Shown one piece after another: positions 1 to 6,032 of a stretch of DNA of 6,032 bases; the first letter of the stretch is position 1; every line of letters starts with the position of its first letter. Both the position numbers and the translations under genes were made by a program. Origin of the DNA: Tagaea sp. (GTDB lineage Bacteria > Pseudomonadota > Alphaproteobacteria > CACIAM-22H2); contig JAMNXK010000145.1 in NCBI GenBank assembly GCA_023653245.1, positions 1 through 6,032 on the forward strand. The letters run 5' to 3'. A model generated the notes under the pieces. The model was given only the letters and a program-made list of their open reading frames with translations. It made no database searches and had not been told where the DNA came from.

Positions 1-108
1 GCCTTCGACCGTCATTTCCAGCTCGTGCGTAAACCCGCACTGCTCGATGACCGATTTCGGGAAGCGGACGCCTTGGGAATTGCCGATCTTGATGAGGGTC
101 GTCTTCAT
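1..108 (-). CDS. AbrB/MazE-family antitoxin, N-terminal 36 residues (cut by window edge)
   Basis: The reverse strand from ATG at 108 down to the edge encodes 36 residues beginning MKTTLIKIGNSQGVRFPKSV and then running through an IEQCGF segment. The IGNSQGVRxPKxxIEQxG pattern is the signature of the swapped-hairpin SpoVT-AbrB domain found in MazE/PemI-type antitoxins. In those families the N-terminal domain dimerises and binds a palindromic operator, and the C-terminal tail (outside the window) neutralises a toxin. The ATG is forced: the same frame meets TAA five codons upstream. There is no Shine-Dalgarno sequence before it; a palindrome ends two bases upstream instead. It follows serB on the same strand after a 30-base gap, so read-through from serB is possible. 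The expected partner, a MazF/PemK or PIN-type RNase gene, would lie to the left of position 1 and cannot be seen. A solitary AbrB-like transcription regulator is the alternative. Confidence 0.85.
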   Translation of the reverse strand, partial: MKTTLIKIGNSQGVRFPKSVIEQCGFTHELEMTVEG

Positions 109-109
109 G

Positions 110-128
110 GTGATTACATTGTAATCAC
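110..128. promoter_or_regulatory. Palindromic operator of the antitoxin gene
   Basis: GTGATTACATTGTAATCAC is a perfect inverted repeat with 9-bp arms (110-118 and 120-128) around a single central T. It is AT-rich in a GC-rich neighbourhood and sits between the serB stop and the antitoxin start. AbrB/MazE-type antitoxins are known to repress their own operons by binding such palindromes, so an autoregulatory operator is the natural reading. Binding itself is inferred. Confidence 0.7.
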
Positions 129-146
129 TTTGGCGAACTCAAGCAA
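118..146 (-). promoter_or_regulatory. Candidate promoter for the antitoxin, giving a leaderless mRNA
   Basis: On the minus strand, TTGCTT (146-141) is followed by a 17-base spacer and TACAAT (123-118), which matches the -10 consensus at five of six positions. The -35 box is weak, at three of six. Transcription would start about 7-10 bases past the -10 box, at or next to the ATG at 108. This fits the absence of a ribosome binding site. The -10 box lies inside the palindrome, so a protein bound there would block RNA polymerase. Confidence 0.45.
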
Positions 147-1035
147 CAAACTCTTGGGCCGTATATCCCTGCAAGAACAGCAATGCGGTGAGGTCGCCGT
201 GGTCGATGCGCAGCTTGGCTTGGGCGGCGACGACCGGCTTGGCGCGGAAGGCCACACCCATACCCGCCGCGCCCAGCATGGCGAGGTCGTTCGCCCCGTC
301 GCCCACGGCCACGGACTCGCGCGGCGACACGCCGAGCTCGCGCGCCAAAGCTTCGAGCGTGGCGAGCTTGGCTTCGCGCCCCAGCACCGGTTCGGCGACC
401 GCGCCCGCCAGACGCTCGCCGTCGAGCAGCAGCGTGTTGGCGAAGTCGCGCTCGAAGCCGAGCGCCTGGCGCACGCGCCCCGTGAAGAACGTGAACCCGC
501 CCGACACGATGGCGGTGAGCGCGCCGTTGGCCTTCATCGTGCGCGCGAGCGTCGCCCCGCCCGGAATCGCCTTGATCCCGTCCGCGGCGCGGGTCAGCAG
601 CGCGGCGTCCTGGCCCGCGAGCAGGCCCACGCGCTCGGCCAAAGCCGCGCGGAAATCCAACTCGCCGTTCATCGCGCGGCGCGTGATCGCCGCCACGCGC
701 TCGCCGATGCCCAGCAGATGGGCCATGTCGTCGAGCATCTCGTTCTCGATCAGCGTGGATTCCATGTCGGCGACGAGCAGCTTCTTGCGCCGCCCGGCAG
801 GGGGAACGGCGTTGACGTCGAACTTGGCCGCGTCCAGCCGCGCGCGCGCGAAGGCAAGCAGGCGGTCGACCTCGCCGTCGCGCGGATGGAATTCGGCGGC
901 CGAGCCCGCGTCGAGGCGCTTGGGCGGCGCGATCTCGCCGAATTCGCCCGCGAGTGCCGCGCGCAGATTCCGGTATATCTCTTCGGTCAGCGCCCCGGCT
1001 TCGGGGTTCGAGGTGAGGACGAGAATTTGGCTCAT
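139..1035 (-). CDS. serB: Phosphoserine phosphatase SerB
   Basis: This 298-residue HAD-superfamily enzyme hydrolyses O-phospho-L-serine to L-serine in the cytoplasm, the last step of serine synthesis. HAD motif I is DMEST at residues 90-94 with nucleophile D90; the usual second Asp is Glu (E92, codon GAA). E99 and R135 align with the substrate-binding Glu and Arg of the family. Motif II is SGGF (S178-F181), motif III is K223, and motif IV is GDGAND (245-250). Residues 1-75 form the short N-terminal region seen in proteobacterial SerB. The frame stays open far upstream but has no start codon nearby, and the N-terminus MSQILVLTSNP fits alphaproteobacterial SerB, so ATG at 1035 is chosen. No Shine-Dalgarno sequence precedes it; a short-leader or leaderless transcript is possible. 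It is divergent from miaA, with 12 bp between start codons. Other HAD phosphatases are less likely given the full motif set. Confidence 0.93.
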   Translation of the reverse strand: MSQILVLTSNPEAGALTEEIYRNLRAALAGEFGEIAPPKRLDAGSAAEFHPRDGEVDRLLAFARARLDAAKFDVNAVPPAGRRKKLLVADMESTLIENEMLDDMAHLLGIGERVAAITRRAMNGELDFRAALAERVGLLAGQDAALLTRAADGIKAIPGGATLARTMKANGALTAIVSGGFTFFTGRVRQALGFERDFANTLLLDGERLAGAVAEPVLGREAKLATLEALARELGVSPRESVAVGDGANDLAMLGAAGMGVAFRAKPVVAAQAKLRIDHGDLTALLFLQGYTAQEFVA

Positions 1036-1047
1036 GGGGCCGGGATC

Positions 1048-1986
1048 ATGGTCGGGCGCTTGCGCGAACGCAAGGCGGCATTGATCGTCGCGGGACCGAC
1101 GGCGTCGGGCAAGTCCGCGTTGGCGGCGGCGGTCGCGCGCGAATTCGACGGCGTCGTGATCAACGCCGACGCGATGCAGGTCTATGCCGAGCTGCGCGTG
1201 CTGAGCGCGCGCCCGGCGCCGGCGGAGGAAGCCGCCGTGCCGCATCGCCTCTATGGCGTGTGGCCCGCGCGCGAACACGGCACCGTCGGCAAATGGCGCG
1301 AAGCCGCGCGCGCCGAGATCGACGCCGCGCACGCGTCGGGCCGTTTGCCCATTCTGTGCGGCGGCACGGGGATGTATCTCAAGCTGGTCGTCGAAGGTCT
1401 CGCACCCGTTCCGCCGATCCCCGGCGCGGTGCGCGACCTTGCGCGCGCGCGCCTCGCCGCGTTGGGCGCGCTTGGATTCCACGCCGAACTCGCGGCGCGC
1501 GATCCGATCGCCGGGGCGAAGCTGCCGCCCAACGACACCCAGCGCACGTTGCGCGCTTGGGAGGTGATCGAAGCGCATGGCGTGCCGCTTTCGGAATACC
1601 AAGCGCGCGCGCCTTTGGCCGCCGAGGCTTGGCCGACGCTGCTGCTCGATCCGCCGCGCGCCGAACTGGTCGCGAATATCGAAACCCGGGTCGATCGGAT
1701 GATCGCCCAGGGAGCCTTGGACGAGGTCCGCACCCTGCTCGCCCAGGGTCTTTCCGAGGAATTGCCCGCGATGCGCGCTTTGGGCGTGCCCGAACTCGCG
1801 GCGCATCTCCGCGGCGAGGTGGAGTTACCGAGTGCGATCAATGACTTGAAGACCTCCACACGGCAATTTTCGAAGCGCCAGACGACCTGGTTTCGCAATC
1901 AGATGGCCGGCGCGTATCGGCTCGCCGCGCAATATTCGGAAAGTCTCCTTCCCGAGATTCGTTCGTTTATTAGAAAAGAGGGTTGA
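1048..1986 (+). CDS. miaA: tRNA dimethylallyltransferase MiaA
   Basis: This 312-residue protein, a normal family length, transfers a dimethylallyl group from DMAPP to N6 of A37 in tRNAs reading UNN codons. Visible motifs are the P-loop GPTASGKS (16-23), the NADAMQVY segment (39-46, with Ala where many homologues have Ser), and GGTGMYL (105-111). Also present are NDTQR (162-166) leading into RAWEVIEAHG, and the C-terminal TRQFSKRQTTWFR block (271-283). The same frame is open back to position 25 because it runs antisense through serB, but homology begins only near residue 10 of the protein starting at ATG 1048. GGGG at 1036-1039 is a weak ribosome-binding candidate eight bases upstream; an in-frame TTG at 1027 is a possible alternative start overlapping serB. 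The TGA stop (1984-1986) lies inside the -35 box of the ilvB promoter. No promoter is obvious; any upstream promoter must lie within the serB 5' end. Confidence 0.95.
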   Translation: MVGRLRERKAALIVAGPTASGKSALAAAVAREFDGVVINADAMQVYAELRVLSARPAPAEEAAVPHRLYGVWPAREHGTVGKWREAARAEIDAAHASGRLPILCGGTGMYLKLVVEGLAPVPPIPGAVRDLARARLAALGALGFHAELAARDPIAGAKLPPNDTQRTLRAWEVIEAHGVPLSEYQARAPLAAEAWPTLLLDPPRAELVANIETRVDRMIAQGALDEVRTLLAQGLSEELPAMRALGVPELAAHLRGEVELPSAINDLKTSTRQFSKRQTTWFRNQMAGAYRLAAQYSESLLPEIRSFIRKEG

Positions 1987-2011
1987 CGGCGTCGGGGGCG
2001 CCCCCTATTTT
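1983..2011 (+). promoter_or_regulatory. Promoter of the ilvB-ilvN-ilvC operon
   Basis: TTGACG (1983-1988), a spacer of exactly 17 bases, and TATTTT (2006-2011) make a good housekeeping-sigma promoter. The predicted start is near 2018, leaving a leader of about 39 bases before ilvB. The miaA stop codon TGA is embedded in the -35 box. The spacer contains the 12-bp perfect palindrome GGGGGCGCCCCC (1994-2005), which abuts the -10 box and could be a regulator site or simply GC-rich spacer. As RNA, that palindrome would form only a 4-bp GGGG/CCCC hairpin followed by UAUUUU, so a weak terminator for miaA is possible but not convincing. Confidence 0.7.
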
Positions 2012-2056
2012 CCGCCGCCCTACCGCACCGCAACCCATTGCCCACAGGAGCGCCCA
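2012..2056 (+). promoter_or_regulatory. Short ilvB leader with ribosome binding site, no attenuator
   Basis: AGGAG at 2046-2050 lies six bases before the ilvB ATG. The leader contains no ATG-initiated peptide rich in Val, Leu or Ile, and no terminator/antiterminator pair is visible. Classical enteric-type ilv attenuation therefore looks absent at this position. Confidence 0.6.
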
Positions 2057-3880
2057 ATGTCGACCGCCGCCGCCCCCCAGCAAGCTCAGGACACCGCCCA
2101 GCCGAATGGCGCGGAAATCGTCCTCAAAGCGCTGGTGGATCAAGGCGTCGACGTCATCTTCGGCTATCCCGGTGGTGCGGTGCTGCCGATCTACGATGCG
2201 ATCTTCCAGCAGAACTCGATCAAGCACATTCTGGTGCGCCAGGAAGGCGGCGCCGTGCACGCCGCCGAAGGTTATGCGCGCTCGACCGGCAAGGTCGGCG
2301 TGGTGCTCGTGACGTCCGGCCCCGGTGCGACCAACGCGGTGACCGGTCTGGTCGACGCGCTGATGGATTCGATTCCGGTCGTGTGCTTGACCGGCCAGGT
2401 GCCCACGCATCTGATCGGCAACGACGCCTTCCAAGAAGCCGACACGACCGGCATCACGCGCCCCGCGACCAAGCACAATTATCTGGTCAAGGACATCTCC
2501 AAGCTCGCGCAAGTGGTGCACGAGGCTTTCCACGTCGCGCGCTCGGGCCGGCCGGGCCCGGTGGTGATCGACCTGCCCAAGGACATCCTGCTCGCCAAGG
2601 GCGCGTATAAGGGCCCCGAGGCGTTCACGCGCGTGTCCTACAGCCCGCGCCTCGATCCCGATCCCAAGGCGATCGCCCAAGCGATCGACCTCATGATCAA
2701 GGCCGAGCGGCCGATCCTCTATACCGGCGGCGGTCTGATCAATTCGGGACCGAAGGCCTCGATCCTGCTCGCCAAGCTCGCCCATCTGACCGGGTTTCCG
2801 GTCACCAACACGCTGATGGGGCTGGGCGCCATGCCGGCCTCCGATCCGCTGTTCTTGGGCATGCTCGGCATGCACGGGACCTACGAAGCCAATCTCGCGA
2901 TGCATGGCTGCGACGTGATGATCAATATCGGCGCGCGCTTCGACGACCGCGTCACGGGGCGCCTGAACGCCTTCTCGCCGGGCTCGAAGAAGATCCACGC
3001 CGATATCGATCCCTCGTCGATCAACAAGAACATCCGCGTGGACGTGCCCATCGTGGGGGACGCCACGCGCGTGCTCGAAGCGATGATCGCCGAATGGGAG
3101 AAGCGCCTGGCCGCCGGCGCGAAGCCCGACAAGAAGGCGCTCGCCGCCTGGTGGGCGAAGATCGAGACCTGGCGCAAGCGCGACTGCCTCGCCTATCGGA
3201 AGTCGGACTCGGTGATCAAGCCGCAATACGCGCTCGAGCGTCTGCAAGCGCTCACCGCCGCGCGCGACGACGTGTTCATCACCACCGAAGTCGGCCAGCA
3301 TCAGATGTGGGCCGCGCAGTTCATGAAGTTCCAGAAGCCGAACCGTTGGATGACCTCGGGCGGGCTGGGCACGATGGGCTACGGCCTGCCCGCGGCGATG
3401 GGCGTGCAGATCGCCCATCCCGGCGCGCTGGTGATCGACGTCGCCGGCGAAGCCTCGATCCTGATGAACATCCAGGAGCTCTCGACCATCGTGCAGTACC
3501 GGCTGCCGGTGAAGACCTTCATCCTCAACAACCAGTACATGGGCATGGTCCGCCAGTGGCAGGAGCTGCTGCACGGCTCGCGCTATTCGGAAAGCTACAT
3601 GGACTCGCTGCCCGATTTCGTGAAGCTGGCCGAAGCGTTCAACTGCGTGGGCTTGCGCGCCACCAAGGTTTCCGAGGTCGACGACATCATCAAGGAAATG
3701 ATCGCGGTCGATCGCCCGGTCGTGGTCGATATGTGCGTCGATCAAAAGGAAAACTGCTTCCCGATGATCCCGTCGGGTGCCGCGCACAACGAGATGATCC
3801 TGGGGCCGAGCGACGCGCTGCCCGACCAAGGCAAGGGCGGTGCGCGGCCCGTTTCGGAGGAGGGGATGGTTCTGGTCTGA
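2057..3880 (+). CDS. ilvB: Acetolactate synthase large (catalytic) subunit
   Basis: This 607-residue ThDP- and FAD-dependent enzyme condenses two pyruvates to 2-acetolactate, or pyruvate plus 2-ketobutyrate to 2-aceto-2-hydroxybutyrate. It is the first common step of branched-chain amino acid synthesis. The N-terminal ThDP domain has GYPGGAVLPIYDAI (36-49) and catalytic E63 in RQEGGAVHAAEGYAR, followed by SGPGATN (87-93) and GQVPTHLIGNDAFQE (113-127). The middle FAD-binding domain includes GARFDDRVTGR (292-302). The C-terminal ThDP domain has DVAGEASILMNIQELS (461-476) and NNQYMGMVRQWQ (491-502). E465 stands where most enzymes have the Mg2+-binding Asp of the GDG/GDA motif; N492 is the second metal ligand and W501 the tryptophan at the herbicide pocket. 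The start is supported by AGGAG at 2046-2050. The regulatory subunit gene ilvN follows after 51 bases. The symbols ilvB, ilvI and ilvG are used interchangeably for this protein. Confidence 0.97.
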   Translation: MSTAAAPQQAQDTAQPNGAEIVLKALVDQGVDVIFGYPGGAVLPIYDAIFQQNSIKHILVRQEGGAVHAAEGYARSTGKVGVVLVTSGPGATNAVTGLVDALMDSIPVVCLTGQVPTHLIGNDAFQEADTTGITRPATKHNYLVKDISKLAQVVHEAFHVARSGRPGPVVIDLPKDILLAKGAYKGPEAFTRVSYSPRLDPDPKAIAQAIDLMIKAERPILYTGGGLINSGPKASILLAKLAHLTGFPVTNTLMGLGAMPASDPLFLGMLGMHGTYEANLAMHGCDVMINIGARFDDRVTGRLNAFSPGSKKIHADIDPSSINKNIRVDVPIVGDATRVLEAMIAEWEKRLAAGAKPDKKALAAWWAKIETWRKRDCLAYRKSDSVIKPQYALERLQALTAARDDVFITTEVGQHQMWAAQFMKFQKPNRWMTSGGLGTMGYGLPAAMGVQIAHPGALVIDVAGEASILMNIQELSTIVQYRLPVKTFILNNQYMGMVRQWQELLHGSRYSESYMDSLPDFVKLAEAFNCVGLRATKVSEVDDIIKEMIAVDRPVVVDMCVDQKENCFPMIPSGAAHNEMILGPSDALPDQGKGGARPVSEEGMVLV

Positions 3881-3931
3881 GAGCTTCCGGACCCGAACCC
3901 CTTTCTCCTCTCCCGACCGACAGGATCGCCG

Positions 3932-5489
<1,558 letters not shown>

Positions 5490-5493
5490 CCGT

Positions 5494-5515
5494 CCCGAGG
5501 ACGATCATCCTCGGG
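5494..5515 (+). terminator. Strong hairpin just after ilvC
   Basis: CCCGAGGA (5494-5501) pairs perfectly with TCCTCGGG (5508-5515) over a 6-base loop, beginning five bases after the ilvC stop. No T-run follows, so it is not a classical intrinsic terminator. It may protect the 3' end of the transcript. Its right arm is shared with the left arm of the adjacent REP-like element, so the two folds would compete. Confidence 0.4.
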
Positions 5516-5555
5516 CCAGGCCGAGCGTCAACGAGGCCGCCGACCCGAGGATCTC
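5502..5555. repeat. REP-like palindromic element, copy 1
   Basis: Arms ATCCTCGGG (5507-5515) and CCCGAGGAT (5544-5552) form a 9-bp perfect inverted repeat around a 28-base centre. The outer blocks are TCATCCTCGGG on the left and GACCCGAGGATCTC on the right. They match, in reverse orientation, the outer blocks of copy 2 at 5596-5635. This block style resembles the short intergenic palindromes dispersed through many alphaproteobacterial genomes. Genomic copy number cannot be seen from this window. Confidence 0.55.
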
Positions 5556-5594
5556 GGAAAGAAACGGCGCGCCGAAGGCGCGGCCCATTATTTA
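5554..5594. terminator. Bidirectional terminator between ilvC and the convergent GH31 gene
   Basis: A GC-rich stem (5566-5573 with 5577-5585, eight pairs, one bulged G, loop GAA) is flanked by an A-rich tract on the left (GGAAAGAAAC, 5556-5565) and a T-rich tract on the right (ATTATTTA, 5587-5594). Read on the plus strand the hairpin is followed by ATTATTT. On the minus strand it is followed by GTTTCTTTCC. This A-stem-T layout, between two genes that end facing each other, is the usual form of a shared intrinsic terminator. The T-tracts are interrupted, so efficiency may be moderate. Confidence 0.6.
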
Positions 5595-5595
5595 C

Positions 5596-5635
5596 GAGAT
5601 TCCCGGGTCGCGCTGACGCGCGCCCGAGAATGACG
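5596..5635. repeat. REP-like palindromic element, copy 2 (inverted)
   Basis: GAGATTCCCGGGTC (5596-5609) and CGCCCGAGAATGACG (5621-5635) form an imperfect inverted repeat. CGGG pairs with CCCG and CGCGC with GCGCG over a TGAC loop with one bulged T, and the outer ATTC pairs with GAAT. Its reverse complement aligns with copy 1: GACCCGGGAATCTC against GACCCGAGGATCTC (12 of 14), and TCATTCTCGGG against TCATCCTCGGG (10 of 11). The two copies therefore face each other across the terminator hairpin. Confidence 0.55.
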
Positions 5636-5645
5636 GCGCTGGGAA

Positions 5646-6032
5646 CTACCCGAACACGATCCGGCCGGCCTCGCGCTTGGGCGCGCAGCCGTGGCCGACT
5701 AGCTTGGCGGTGGGGGCACCCGAGAGCACGGGCTGGCCGCGTTCCATGTCGAGCACAAGCGCCTCGTCGCCGGCCAGCGGCGTGACTTCGGGCTTGCCGT
5801 AGAACGCGATCTCCTCGATCGGATCCTGGCGGTCGATCTCGCCGGTGTGCATGACCGCACGGCCCAGCGCGATCGCGTGGCCCGCGCGGACATAGACCGG
5901 CAGCCGGTCGAGCGGCACGTTCGACACGCGCATCTGCCGGCCGCCTTCGAGCTTCTCGCCGGTCCAGAAATCGTACCAAGTCCCGGCGGGCAGCCACACA
6001 TCGACCGCGTTGCCGGGCTTCAAGATCGGGCA
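5646..6032 (-). CDS. GH31-family glycoside hydrolase, C-terminal 128 residues (cut by window edge)
   Basis: The minus-strand frame is open from the right edge to a TAG stop at 5648-5646 and encodes 128 residues. Near the start is VWLPAGTWYDFWTGEKLEGG, then VPLDRLPVYVRAGHAIALG. The pattern of a strand ending in LPxGxWYDFWTGE, followed by PLDxxPVYVRAGxxxxLG, is characteristic of the beta-sandwich domain just after the catalytic barrel in GH31 alpha-glucosidases and alpha-xylosidases. The catalytic aspartates lie in the missing part, so substrate (alpha-glucoside, alpha-xyloside or other) cannot be assigned. The remainder (about residues 70-128) is the small C-terminal domain ending GRIVFG. The true start is off the window; the TTG at 6023 is an internal Leu codon, not a start. 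It converges on ilvC and has no visible pathway link to the ilv genes. Confidence 0.85.
   Translation of the reverse strand, partial: CPILKPGNAVDVWLPAGTWYDFWTGEKLEGGRQMRVSNVPLDRLPVYVRAGHAIALGRAVMHTGEIDRQDPIEEIAFYGKPEVTPLAGDEALVLDMERGQPVLSGAPTAKLVGHGCAPKREAGRIVFG

Noticed and set aside
25..1047. In-frame upstream extension of miaA to position 25
   Set aside because: The extension runs antisense through the whole of serB and has no MiaA homology. The P-loop begins 15 residues after ATG 1048, as expected for the family.
1059..1074. Hairpin CTTGCG-CGAA-CGCAAG near the start of miaA
   Set aside because: It is a six-pair stem inside codons 4-9 of miaA. It is short, made of common GC-rich Arg/Ala codons, and likely chance without conservation data.
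1036..1806. In-frame upstream extension of serB to 1806
   Set aside because: It is antisense to miaA with no family similarity; the normal SerB N-terminus starts at 1035.
1994..2011. GGGGGCGCCCCC followed by TATTTT as a miaA terminator
   Set aside because: A loop is needed, leaving only a 4-bp stem. The promoter reading with an exact 17-base spacer explains the same bases better.
3866..3880. Possible tiny ORF (MVLV) with a strong ribosome-binding-like GGAGGAGG before it at the end of ilvB
   Set aside because: It is in the ilvB frame and simply the ilvB C-terminus, too short to be an independent gene.

Overview
The window reads as a chromosomal housekeeping segment of a GC-rich alphaproteobacterium. 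The gene sequences look most like Rhodospirillales-type homologues: SerB with a DMEST active site, IlvB with an AGEAS cofactor motif, and the serB / miaA / ilvB-ilvN-ilvC order. This placement is from memory of family sequences and no search was run. Coding density is high and most genes carry strong family motifs.

Layout from left to right. (1) Positions 1-108, minus strand: the first 36 residues of an AbrB/MazE-type antitoxin, cut by the window edge. It is preceded by a near-perfect palindrome and a promoter-like sequence that would give a leaderless mRNA. (2) Positions 139-1035, minus: serB, phosphoserine phosphatase. (3) Positions 1048-1986, plus: miaA, tRNA dimethylallyltransferase, divergent from serB with only 12 bp between start codons. 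(4) Positions 2057-5489, plus: ilvB, ilvN and ilvC, the acetolactate synthase large and small subunits and ketol-acid reductoisomerase. They are read from a well-formed TTGACG-N17-TATTTT promoter whose -35 box contains the miaA stop codon. (5) Positions 5490-5645: a gene-free spacer holding two inverted copies of a REP-like palindromic element on either side of a bidirectional terminator-like hairpin. (6) Positions 5646-6032, minus: the C-terminal end of a GH31-family glycoside hydrolase, cut by the right edge.

IlvB and IlvN form acetohydroxyacid synthase, which makes acetolactate or acetohydroxybutyrate. IlvC isomerises and reduces these products. Together they cover the first two common steps of valine, isoleucine and leucine synthesis. 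SerB performs the last step of serine synthesis, and MiaA modifies A37 of tRNAs that read UNN codons. I see no leader peptide or attenuator before ilvB; feedback control through the IlvN ACT domain is the visible regulatory device.

I found no convincing undescribed multi-gene system. The points most worth checking are the antitoxin's palindrome-on-promoter arrangement, the REP-like inverted pair around the terminator, and Asp-to-Glu changes at acidic active-site positions in both SerB and IlvB.
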